In this document: positions 29,915-37,776 of the stretch, piece by piece
Layout: each line of letters starts with the position of its first letter
Numbering within the stretch: position 1 is the stretch's first letter
DNA from: Labrys sp. WJW
GTDB lineage: Bacteria; Pseudomonadota; Alphaproteobacteria; Rhizobiales; Labraceae
Length of the DNA stretch: 64,000 nt
Assembly (NCBI RefSeq): GCF_001676615.1
Contig: NZ_LYXZ01000033.1
Span: 1 to 64,000 of the forward strand
Reading direction: 5' to 3'
Position numbers and translations under genes: made by a program
Notes under the pieces: generated by a model
The model's input: only the letters and a program-made list of their open reading frames with translations
The model's database searches: none
What the model was told of the DNA's origin: nothing

Positions 29915-30574
29915 ATGGCAAGTGCAAAGAATCGTCTTTTCGAGCAGTTTGCAGATCTGGCACGGGTGCTCGGGCATGCGCATCGGCTGGAATTGCTTGA
30001 GCATGCCTCCCAGGGCGAACGCTCGGTCGAACGATTGGCGCAGCTCACGGGCCTGTCCCTCGCCAATGCATCCCAGCATCTCCAGCACCTGCGCCGGGGA
30101 GGCTTCGTCCAGTCCCGGCGCGTCGGAAACCGGGTTCTCTACCGGCTCGGCGACGGCCCGATCCTCGAACTGCTGTCGGCCCTGCGCTGCTATGCCGAGC
30201 ACAGCCAGTCCGAGGTGCGCGAGATCGTCACCGACTATTTCGATCGGCTCGACCGGCTCGAACCGGTTTCGCGCGAGGAACTGCTGAACCGCCTCGAAGA
30301 CGGCAGCATAACCCTTCTCGACGTGCGGCCGGAGGACGAATTCGCGCTCGGCCATCTGCCGGGTGCCCTCAACCTGCCCTTCGACGAGCTGGAACGGCGT
30401 CTTTCCGAACTGCCGCCGAACCAGGAAATCGTGGCCTATTGTCGTGGGCCCTATTGCGTCCTGTCCTTCGAGGCCGTCGCCCTGCTTCGCACCAAGGGAT
30501 ATCGGATCCGGCGCCTCGAAGACGGCTTTCCGGAATGGAAGGCAGCCGGATTGCAGGTCGATGTGACCGCCTGA
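29915..30574 (+). CDS. ArsR-family regulator with C-terminal rhodanese domain
   Basis: 219 residues. The N-terminal ArsR winged helix has ERLAQLTGLSLANASQHLQH and LRRGGFVQSRRVGNRVLYRL. A rhodanese domain follows from about 120, with LLDVRPEDEFALGHLPGALN and the active-site loop YCRGPYCVLS (Cys176, Cys181). The two cysteines in the loop could form a persulfide or disulfide sensor, so it probably responds to reactive sulfur or oxidants rather than to a metal, although metalloid binding is not excluded. ATG 29915 is chosen because the family begins near FEQFADLARVLGHAHRL. Confidence 0.9.
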   Translation: MASAKNRLFEQFADLARVLGHAHRLELLEHASQGERSVERLAQLTGLSLANASQHLQHLRRGGFVQSRRVGNRVLYRLGDGPILELLSALRCYAEHSQSEVREIVTDYFDRLDRLEPVSREELLNRLEDGSITLLDVRPEDEFALGHLPGALNLPFDELERRLSELPPNQEIVAYCRGPYCVLSFEAVALLRTKGYRIRRLEDGFPEWKAAGLQVDVTA

Positions 30575-30586
30575 CCGTCGCCGCCT

Positions 30587-31369
30587 TCAGCCCTCATCCA
30601 CGACAACGATCTCGACCTCGACGCCGGCCTCCGCCAGCATGTCGCTCACGGCGGGCGGAATGCCGTCATCGGTGATCAGCCTGCGGATGCGCGACAGGGG
30701 TGCCACCGCCATCGAGCCGCGCGGCTCGAATTTCGAGGAATCCGCCAACACGATGAGATCGGCCGCGCGATTGAGCAGCTTGGCTTCGGCCCGTGCGATC
30801 AGCGGATCGCTCTCGATCAGCCCGAGCGGGCCGATCGAGGCCGCGCTCATGAACATCTTCGAGGCCGTATAGTGCTGGATCGAATCCTCGTCGAAGGGCG
30901 AGAGGATCAGGCTCTGGTCGCGATAGATCTCGCCACCGGGCAGGATGATGCGATTGTCGCTCTCCTGCATCAGGGCCGCGGCGATCGGGAAGGAATTGGT
31001 CAGGATCTGCAGGCGGGAGGCCCGCAGGAACTCGACCATGTGGAAGGTGGTCGACCCGCCATTGATGATGATGGATTCGCCGTCGCGGCACAGCGTGGCC
31101 GCACGCTCGGCGATCGCTCTCTTGCGCCCGGCGTTGAGGGCCTGACTGACACCGAAACGCTGTGCCTCGAGCTTGGCTCCTTCCGGCGAGGCCAGCGCAC
31201 GGACACCGCCATGCATGCGCCTGACCATGCCTTGGGCGGCCAGATGGGTGAGATCGCGGCGGATGGTTGCGGGCGAGGCCCGCGTGACGGCGGCGAGTTC
31301 GCGGGCCGAGATCACCGAGCGTTCCTGCACAAGCCTGACGATGGCTTGCCAGCGTTCCTGTTCGTGCAT
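30587..31369 (-). CDS. rhaR: DeoR-family repressor of the rhamnose-type locus
   Basis: 260 residues. The N-terminal DeoR helix-turn-helix (SARELAAVTRASPATIRRDL) is followed by the MVRRMHGG linker and a sugar-phosphate-sensing domain (IIINGGSTTFHMVEFLRASR; ILPGGEIYRDQS; VLADSSKFEPRG). It is divergent from rhaD and separated from it by an array of five TGAGCGA motifs. RhaR of rhizobial rha loci is a DeoR protein, so the symbol is likely by context; the inducing phosphate is not shown by sequence. Confidence 0.85.
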   Translation of the reverse strand: MHEQERWQAIVRLVQERSVISARELAAVTRASPATIRRDLTHLAAQGMVRRMHGGVRALASPEGAKLEAQRFGVSQALNAGRKRAIAERAATLCRDGESIIINGGSTTFHMVEFLRASRLQILTNSFPIAAALMQESDNRIILPGGEIYRDQSLILSPFDEDSIQHYTASKMFMSAASIGPLGLIESDPLIARAEAKLLNRAADLIVLADSSKFEPRGSMAVAPLSRIRRLITDDGIPPAVSDMLAEAGVEVEIVVVDEG

Positions 31370-31377
31370 GCCCCCTC

Positions 31378-31491
31378 CATTCGCTCACAATCTCGTTCAT
31401 TCGCTCACACATGTCAACGATATGAGCGATTTGTTGCAACGCACGACAAATTTTACGCACCAAATGAGCGATAATGATTGACCATGAGCGA
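31378..31491. promoter_or_regulatory. Array of five TGAGCGA sites in the divergent rhaR-rhaD promoter
   Basis: TGAGCGA occurs on the minus strand at 31381-31387 and 31401-31407 (both inside an identical 12-mer CATTCGCTCACA, period 20 bp) and on the plus strand at 31423-31429, 31465-31471 and 31485-31491 (the last two also 20 bp apart). The two 20-bp-spaced pairs flank the region in opposite orientation, one by each gene. This is the layout expected for direct-repeat DeoR operators controlling both promoters. Confidence 0.75.
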
Positions 31492-31514
31492 CAGCATTCA
31501 TAAGGTTGGCAGCA

Positions 31515-33614
31515 ATGACACAGGAAACGCACGCCATGGCCTCCGCACGACTCGCAGACCTCTGGGACGACACCGTCGCAAATTCCCTCGATGAACCAGG
31601 CAAGCTGCTCTATCGCTCCAATTTGCTGGGCTCGGACCTGCGCATCACCAATTTCGGCGGCGGCAACACCTCGGCCAAGGTCAAGGCGACCGATCCGCTG
31701 ACGCGCCAGGAGGTCACCGTGCTCTGGGTCAAGGGCTCGGGCGGCGACATCGGCTCGATGAAGCTCGACGGTTTCTCGACCCTCTATCTCGACAAGCTCG
31801 AAGCACTGAAGGGCCTCTATCGCGGCTTGGCACATGAGGACGAGATGGTCGGCTACCTGCCGCACTGCACCTTCGACCTCAATCCACGAGCGGCCTCCAT
31901 CGACACGCCGCTGCATGCCTTCGTGCCGAAGATCCATGTCGACCATGTCCATCCCGACGCCGTGATCGCCATCGCCGCCTCGAAGAACGCCGAGAAGCTG
32001 ACGAAGGACATCTTCGGCGGCGAGATCGGTTTCCTGCCCTGGCAGCGGCCCGGCTTCGATCTCGGCCTCAAGCTTTCCAAGCTGGCCACGGAGAATCCCC
32101 ATCTCACCGGCGTGGTGCTCGGCGGGCACGGGCTGTTTACCTGGCATGACGATGCCAAGGCCTGCTACCAGCTCACCCTGCGCATCATCCAGAAGGCCGC
32201 CGACTGGCTGGAAGCCAAGGCAAGCAAGCCCGCCTTCGAGGGCGAGAAGGTCGCCTCCCTGCCTGCTGCCGAGCGTGCCGCCATCGCCACCCGCCTGATG
32301 CCGGCCATCCGCGGCCACATCGGCAAGGCCCAGGCCAAGTCGGGCCATTTCACCGACGCGCCGGAGGTGCTGGAATTCGTCAATTCAAACGCCTTGGCCA
32401 AGCTCGCGCCGCTCGGCACCTCCTGCCCCGACCATTTCCTGCGTACCAAGATCCGCCCCTTGGTGGTTCCCTTCGCCGGCGACATCGAGGCCACCATCGC
32501 CTCGCTCGACGGCCTGATCGAGGCCTATCGCGCCGACTACGCCGCCTATTACGAGCGCTGCAGGCATGCCGATTCGCCGGCCATGCGTGATCCCAATGCC
32601 GTGATCTACCTGGTGCCGGGCGTGGGCATGCTCTCCTTTGCCGCCGATAAGGCGACGGCCCGCATTGCCGCCGAATTCTATGTCAACGCCATCAATGTGA
32701 TGCGCGGCGCCAGCGGTGTCGACAGCTATGTCGGCCTGCCCGAGCAGGAAGCCTTCAACATCGAATACTGGCTGCTCGAGGAAGCCAAGCTCCAGCGCAT
32801 GCCCAAGCCCAAGGGCCTGGCCGGGCGCACCGCCCTGGTCACCGGTGGCGCCGGCGGCATCGGCCGCGCGATTGCCGCCCGCTTGATGCAGGAAGGCGCC
32901 AATGCCGTGCTGGCCGACATCGACCAGGCCTCGCTCGACACGGCCGTTGCCGATTTCGGCAGGGTGTTCGGCAAGGACAAAGTGCGCGGCATCCGGATGG
33001 ACGTCACCGACGAGGCCAGCGTGATCGCCGCCTTCGAGGAAACGGCACGCAGCTATGGCGGCATCGACATCGTGGTCAACAATGCCGGCATCTCCTCGGC
33101 GGCCGCGGTCGAGGACACCACGCTGGAACTGTGGAACCGCAACATCTCCATCCTCGCCACCGGCTATTTCCTGGTGGCCCGCGAGGGCTATCGCCTGATG
33201 AAGACCGAGGGCAATGGTGGTTCCCTGGTCTTCATCGCCTCCAAGAACGGCGTCTCCGCCTCGGCCGGCGCCTCGGCCTATTGCACCGCCAAGGCGGCCG
33301 AAATCCACCTCGCCCGCTGCATGGCCCTGGAAGGGGCGCCGCACGGCATCCGCGTCAACGTCGTCAATCCCGACGCCGTGCTGCGCGGCTCCAAGATCTG
33401 GCAGGGCGAATGGCGCCAGCAGCGCGCCGCCTCCAACAAGATCGGCGAGGACGATTTGGAGGAGTTCTACCGCAAGCGTTCCCTGCTGCAGCGCTCGGTC
33501 TATCCCGAGGACATCGCCGAGGCTGTCTACTTCTTCGCCTCCGACCTTTCGGCCAAGTCCACCGGCAACTTCCTCAATGTCGATGCCGGCAATGTGGTGA
33601 GCTTCACGCGCTAA
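31515..33614 (+). CDS. rhaD: Bifunctional rhamnulose-1-phosphate aldolase / short-chain alcohol dehydrogenase
   Basis: 699 residues. The N-terminal class II aldolase domain (about 1-410) has RITNFGGGNTSAK and the metal-binding HVDHVHPDAV (His141, His144, His146). The C-terminal SDR domain (about 430-699) has VTGGAGGIGRAIA, NNAGIS and the catalytic YCTAK around 588. It cleaves L-rhamnulose 1-phosphate to DHAP and L-lactaldehyde and oxidises or reduces the aldehyde. ATG 31515 is preceded by AAGG; ATG 31536 is also possible. Divergent from the DeoR gene; the isomerase gene rhaI does not follow as in Rhizobium. Confidence 0.92.
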   Translation: MTQETHAMASARLADLWDDTVANSLDEPGKLLYRSNLLGSDLRITNFGGGNTSAKVKATDPLTRQEVTVLWVKGSGGDIGSMKLDGFSTLYLDKLEALKGLYRGLAHEDEMVGYLPHCTFDLNPRAASIDTPLHAFVPKIHVDHVHPDAVIAIAASKNAEKLTKDIFGGEIGFLPWQRPGFDLGLKLSKLATENPHLTGVVLGGHGLFTWHDDAKACYQLTLRIIQKAADWLEAKASKPAFEGEKVASLPAAERAAIATRLMPAIRGHIGKAQAKSGHFTDAPEVLEFVNSNALAKLAPLGTSCPDHFLRTKIRPLVVPFAGDIEATIASLDGLIEAYRADYAAYYERCRHADSPAMRDPNAVIYLVPGVGMLSFAADKATARIAAEFYVNAINVMRGASGVDSYVGLPEQEAFNIEYWLLEEAKLQRMPKPKGLAGRTALVTGGAGGIGRAIAARLMQEGANAVLADIDQASLDTAVADFGRVFGKDKVRGIRMDVTDEASVIAAFEETARSYGGIDIVVNNAGISSAAAVEDTTLELWNRNISILATGYFLVAREGYRLMKTEGNGGSLVFIASKNGVSASAGASAYCTAKAAEIHLARCMALEGAPHGIRVNVVNPDAVLRGSKIWQGEWRQQRAASNKIGEDDLEEFYRKRSLLQRSVYPEDIAEAVYFFASDLSAKSTGNFLNVDAGNVVSFTR

Positions 33615-33634
33615 GATGCCAGGTTGCAATTGAA

Positions 33635-33668
33635 CTCGTTAGACAGAATTGTTATTTTGTCTAACGAG
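33635..33668. promoter_or_regulatory. Operator-like palindrome before the second toxin-antitoxin pair
   Basis: CTCGTTAGACA (33635-33645) and TGTCTAACGAG (33658-33668) are perfect 11-bp inverted arms with an AT-rich 12-bp spacer. The right arm overlaps the ribosome-binding site of the antitoxin gene, so a bound antitoxin-toxin complex would block transcription and the RNA hairpin could mask translation. Confidence 0.65.
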
Positions 33669-33677
33669 GAGCCGCCA

Positions 33678-33962
33678 ATGCTGAAATCGTCCCGTCAAAG
33701 CCCGACACTTCCCCAGAACCCGAGGCGGCAGTCGGTGATTGATACGGCGCGCCGGCTTGGGCTGCTCGGCGGCGAAAATGGCCGGATCGGCGGGCGGGTG
33801 CAGCGTGATCTCGTGGCGGCGGCCAAGGAGAAATCGGGAATCGCATCCGACACTGAACTGTTGGAATACGCCCTGGCCAGGGTCGCGCTCGAGGATGATT
33901 TCGGGGCTAAGCTCGTCCGCCGCAAGGGTCGGATCGAGAAAGACATCGACCTTGAATTTTGA
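33678..33962 (+). CDS. Putative antitoxin of a type II toxin-antitoxin pair
   Basis: 94 residues. A basic, disordered N terminus (SSRQSPTLPQNPRRQSVIDT) is followed by a helical part (SDTELLEYALARVALEDDFG) and a charged C terminus (RRKGRIEKDIDLEF). No standard DNA-binding motif is obvious by eye, but size, order and the upstream palindrome fit an antitoxin. ATG 33678 is preceded by GAGGAG. Its 3' end overlaps the start of a PIN-domain gene. I infer the role from that partner. Confidence 0.7.
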   Translation: MLKSSRQSPTLPQNPRRQSVIDTARRLGLLGGENGRIGGRVQRDLVAAAKEKSGIASDTELLEYALARVALEDDFGAKLVRRKGRIEKDIDLEF

Positions 33963-34536
33963 GCTGGCGCGCGCACTTCGGCGCGTCAAACCGCAACGTG
34001 TCGCCGGTACGATTCGGCGACGGCCCCTTGCCGACCTGCCGAGCGTCATGACACCGATTTCGGCCGGCACCGAATTGCTGATCGACAGTTGCGTTTATAT
34101 CGACGTACTGCAAGGCCATACACCAGTGAGCGTCGACGATCTGCTTTCTGCGCGGATCATCAATCACTCCACGATCTGCTTGGCTGAATTGACGCATCTG
34201 TTCGGCCGCCTCGACCCGAAGCACCCGGCGGCCAGGAACGTCCTGCGTGAAATACGGTACACGATCGAGGGCATTCCGGATCACCGACTTTCGTGCCCTT
34301 CCCATACGGCAATCGGTGAAGCAGGCATGCTGGCCAGCCTGGTGGCCCGCTTGTCTGGCGTCGACAATCGCGCGAACCAATCTCTCCTCAACGATGCAGG
34401 CCTCTATCTGCAGGCTGTGGAGAATGGCTGGACTGTGCTCACCAGCAATATTCGGGATTTCGATTATTTCGATCAGCTCCTGCCGGCCGACCGGGTACTC
34501 TTCTACGAGAAGACTGCGACCACGCCAAAGCGCTGA
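33952..34536 (+). CDS. PIN-domain toxin (VapC-like)
   Basis: 194 residues from a TTG overlapping the antitoxin end by 11 bp. The PIN landmarks are LLIDSCVYIDVLQG (first Asp), CLAELTHLFGRL (Glu), and NDAGLYLQAVENGWTVLTSN with IRDFDYFDQL for the later acidic residues. The N-terminal extension RRVKPQRVAGTIRRRPLADL looks conserved in rhizobial relatives by recall, which favours TTG over the internal ATG at 34048 (162 aa). Probably a ribonuclease neutralised by the upstream protein. Confidence 0.78.
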   Translation: MNFELARALRRVKPQRVAGTIRRRPLADLPSVMTPISAGTELLIDSCVYIDVLQGHTPVSVDDLLSARIINHSTICLAELTHLFGRLDPKHPAARNVLREIRYTIEGIPDHRLSCPSHTAIGEAGMLASLVARLSGVDNRANQSLLNDAGLYLQAVENGWTVLTSNIRDFDYFDQLLPADRVLFYEKTATTPKR

Positions 34537-34670
34537 CAAACGATAGTCCCGGCACCAGCCCACGGCAGAAGGCAGGGGATTGTGCAGCCAACATTCGCGG
34601 GCTAAGCGGAGGGGTCTGTTCCATCTGCGGGAACGGCCTCCCGCAGCGCTCAAGCAGTTCACCGCTTCCC

Positions 34671-35798
34671 ATGGCCCGGATCGCCTTCCACGCCCCGCTC
34701 AAACCAGCCGATCACCCGGTGCCGTCGGGGGATCGGGAAACGGCGCGCCTCTTTCTTGCCGCGCTGCAGGGCGCCGGTTTCGAGACCGGCATCGCCTCGG
34801 CGCTGCGGACGGCGGATCCCGTCGGCGGGCGGGATTTTTCAGAACCGGCACAGGCAGAGGTGGCCCGCCTGCTTGCTCTCTATCGCGAGCACCCGCAGGA
34901 ACGGCCGGCCCTGTGGTTCACCTATCACGTTTATTACAAGGCACCGGACCTCATCGGCCCGGCGATCGCCCGCGCCCTCGGCATTCCCTATGTGATCGCC
35001 GAGGGATCTCGGGCTCCCAAGCGCGCCCAGGGCGCCTGGTCCAGAGGGCATGCCCAGGCGGAAGCCGCCCTCGACGCAGCCTCGCTCATTGTCATCCTCA
35101 ATCCGAACGACCGGGCCATGCTGGAAGCCGCAAGGCCCGATGGCCAGGTCCTTGTCGACCTGCCGCCCTTCATTGATGCCGCAGGCTGGCCGCTGCTGGA
35201 ACCAGGCCGGCCGGAGTCCAGCGCGCCGTCGCCTCCCTGCCGCCTCCTCACCGTCGCCATGATGCGCGAACCCGACAAGCTGGCGTCCTATGAGATTCTG
35301 GCGGCCGCTCTGGCCGGGCTCGATGCCGATCCTTCCTGGCATCTCGACATCGTCGGCGACGGCCCGGCCCGGCACCGGGTCGAGACGCTGTTCGCCCCCT
35401 TCGGCGAACGCGTCGCCCTGCATGGCCGCATCGACGATCGGGCCAGGCTGGCCGCCCTCTACGCACAGGCCGATCTGCTGGCCTGGCCGGCGGTGAACGA
35501 GGCCTTCGGCATGGTTTTCCTGGAGGCGGCCCTGCAGGGTTGCCCCGCGATCGCCGGCAAGTTCGGTGGCGTCGGCTCGGTGGTACTGGACAGGCAGACC
35601 GGCCTGCTGACCAGGCCCGGTGACGCCGCCGATTTCGGCCGCTCCCTCGCCGGTCTGATGCGCGACACTACCCTGCGGCAGCGCCTTTCCGGCCAGGCCC
35701 TCGCCTTCGCCCGGCAGGAGCGCTCGCTCGCCTCAGCCTCCCGCCGCCTACGCGAGGCCCTGCTGCCCCTGATCCAACCGGAAAAGCCCGACGCATGA
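34671..35798 (+). CDS. Glycosyltransferase, GT4 (GT-B fold)
   Basis: 375 residues. The C-terminal half shows the GT4 pattern: LLTVAMMREPDKLASYEILA, then WHLDIVGDGPAR, ALHGRIDD, ADLLAWPAVNEAFGMVFLEA with the E-x7-E nucleotide-sugar site, and PGDAADFGRSLAGLM. It transfers a sugar from an NDP-sugar to an unknown acceptor, probably on the cytoplasmic face. ATG 34671 begins MARIAFHAPLKPADHPVPSG, a typical GT-B first strand. Its end overlaps the next glycosyltransferase gene by 4 bp (ATGA), so the two act together. Confidence 0.88.
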   Translation: MARIAFHAPLKPADHPVPSGDRETARLFLAALQGAGFETGIASALRTADPVGGRDFSEPAQAEVARLLALYREHPQERPALWFTYHVYYKAPDLIGPAIARALGIPYVIAEGSRAPKRAQGAWSRGHAQAEAALDAASLIVILNPNDRAMLEAARPDGQVLVDLPPFIDAAGWPLLEPGRPESSAPSPPCRLLTVAMMREPDKLASYEILAAALAGLDADPSWHLDIVGDGPARHRVETLFAPFGERVALHGRIDDRARLAALYAQADLLAWPAVNEAFGMVFLEAALQGCPAIAGKFGGVGSVVLDRQTGLLTRPGDAADFGRSLAGLMRDTTLRQRLSGQALAFARQERSLASASRRLREALLPLIQPEKPDA

Positions 35799-37657
35799 GC
35801 CGCTCCGTCCTCATCCTCGTTACCCATCTGCTCGGCGTCGGCCATCTCGCCCGCGCGGCCGCCCTGGCGCGCGGGCTGGTCGTCGCCGGCCATCGCGTCA
35901 CCCTGGTCAGCGGCGGCCGGCCCGCCCCCCTGATCCGGGTCGAGGGCGCGACCTTCGTGCAATTGCCGCCCGTCCACTGCGTCGGCGTCGATTTCCGCAC
36001 GCTGCTCGGCTCCGATGGCCGTGAAATCGGCGACGAGGTCCGCCAGGCTCGCATCGCGGCGATCCTGGCCGCTCTCGCCAGCGCCGATCCGGACGTGGTC
36101 GTGACCGAAACCTATCCCTTCGGCCGCCGTCAGCTCGCCCCCGAATTCCGCGCATTGGTCGAGGCGGCGCGCCAGCGCGCCAGGCCGGTGGCCATCCTCG
36201 CCTCCATCCGCGACATCCTCAACCCGCCGGCCAAGCCGGGCCGGGTAGAAGAGACGGACGCCGTCCTCGCTCGCTTCTATGACGGCGTGCTGGTGCATGG
36301 CGATGCCCTGGTCACGCCGCTGTCGGCGTCCTGGCCTGCCAGCCCGGGGCTGGAGCGCATGCTGACCTATACCGGCTACATCGCCGACACGACCGAGCCC
36401 GTCGACGCCGTGCCTTCCGGCGAAATCCTGGTCTCGGGCGGCGGCAGCGCCGCCAGCCTGCCGCTCTACCGCGCCGCCATCGAGGCTGCGGCACTTGCCG
36501 ATATGCCCGCGCGCTGGCGCCTGCTGGTCGGGCACGGCGTCACCGCGAGCGATTTCGAAGCCCTGGTGGCCAGTGCCGGCCCTCAGGTCGTCGTCGAGCG
36601 GGCCAGGCCGGACTTTCCTGCCTTGCTGGCGGGCGCGGCCGCTTCGGTGAGCCAGGCCGGCTACAACACCATGATCGACCTCGCCCGCGCGGGCGTACCG
36701 GCGGTGATCGTGCCGTTCGAACAGGGAAAGGAAGCCGAGCAGCGCCTGCGCGCCGAGCGTTTCCATGCCCTCGGCCTCGCCGGCATCGTCGGCGAAGCCG
36801 ATCTCTCCGGCTCCTCCCTGGCGGCAGCCGTCAAGGCCGCCCTGGCACGCGCACCCGGCAAGGCGCCCGTCCTTGCCCTCGACGGCATCGCCGCCAGCGT
36901 GCGGACCGTGGAGGCGGCGGCGCAGCGGGCCGAAGAGCTGGCTGAGGCCTGGACACGTCTCGACGAGGCGCTGGCCGCCCGCCGCGAAGTCCGCCTGTGG
37001 TGGCGCGACGACGATGCCGTGGCCGCCACGCCGGCACTCGACCGCCTGCTCGGCCTGGCACGCCGCCATCAGCTGCCATTGTCCCTGGCCGCCATCCCCG
37101 CCACCGTCTCACCGAGCCTGGCCGAAGCGATCGCCGAAGAACGACATCTCGACATTCTCGTGCATGGCCATGCCCATGCCAATCACGCCCCGCCCGGCGC
37201 CAAGAAGCAGGAACTCGGCTATCGCCCTGCCGCCGAGGTGCTGGCCGAACTCGGCCAGGGCCTCTCGACGTTGCGCTCCCGCTTCGGCGCGCGCTGCCTG
37301 CCCGTCCTGGTACCGCCCTGGAACCGCATCGATCCGGTGCTGATCGGCGGCCTCGCCACCCTCGGCTTTCGCGGCTTGTCCGTCGCCGGCCCGCGGCCTG
37401 CCGCCCGGCTGCATGATCTTACCGCCGTCAATATTCACATCGATCCGATCGCCTGGAAACAAGGTGGCGGCCTCCTTGACCCCATCCTTGTATTGTCACA
37501 GTTCATCAATGCCCTTGAACATGACGAACCCTTAGGCATACTCACGCATCACCTCGTACACGACGCCTGGATTTGGAGTTTCCTGGATAGATTGCTCAAA
37601 AGGCTCAAGAAGCACGAGAATATACGTTTCCTGCCGGCACATTCGTTATTTGCATGA
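35795..37657 (+). CDS. Fusion of a MurG-like glycosyltransferase with a polysaccharide-deacetylase-like domain
   Basis: 620 residues. Residues about 1-385 resemble the GT28/MurG fold (MSRSVLILVTHLLGVGHLAR; ILVSGGGSAASLPLYRAAIE; VSQAGYNTMIDLARAGVPAV; VPFEQGKEAEQRLRAERFHA). From about 395 to 620 a NodB-like deacetylase domain follows with WWRDDDAVAATPALDRLLGL (metal Asp), HGHAHANHAPPG (metal His), VPPWNRIDPVLIGGLATLGF and GILTHHLVHDAW. The combination suggests transfer and N-deacetylation of a hexosamine polymer by one polypeptide. Coupled to the upstream GT4 gene. Domain calls good; the exact product is unknown. Confidence 0.85.
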   Translation: MSRSVLILVTHLLGVGHLARAAALARGLVVAGHRVTLVSGGRPAPLIRVEGATFVQLPPVHCVGVDFRTLLGSDGREIGDEVRQARIAAILAALASADPDVVVTETYPFGRRQLAPEFRALVEAARQRARPVAILASIRDILNPPAKPGRVEETDAVLARFYDGVLVHGDALVTPLSASWPASPGLERMLTYTGYIADTTEPVDAVPSGEILVSGGGSAASLPLYRAAIEAAALADMPARWRLLVGHGVTASDFEALVASAGPQVVVERARPDFPALLAGAAASVSQAGYNTMIDLARAGVPAVIVPFEQGKEAEQRLRAERFHALGLAGIVGEADLSGSSLAAAVKAALARAPGKAPVLALDGIAASVRTVEAAAQRAEELAEAWTRLDEALAARREVRLWWRDDDAVAATPALDRLLGLARRHQLPLSLAAIPATVSPSLAEAIAEERHLDILVHGHAHANHAPPGAKKQELGYRPAAEVLAELGQGLSTLRSRFGARCLPVLVPPWNRIDPVLIGGLATLGFRGLSVAGPRPAARLHDLTAVNIHIDPIAWKQGGGLLDPILVLSQFINALEHDEPLGILTHHLVHDAWIWSFLDRLLKRLKKHENIRFLPAHSLFA

Positions 37658-37776
37658 AGCGCTGGATCGAAAAACGATACACACGCCAGATAGCAGTGGC
37701 GCGCGATTGCGCGTGGGAATAGTCTGGCAACCGACAAGCACCGGAAAACGGGCATCGGAGAGACTGCGGAGCGGGG

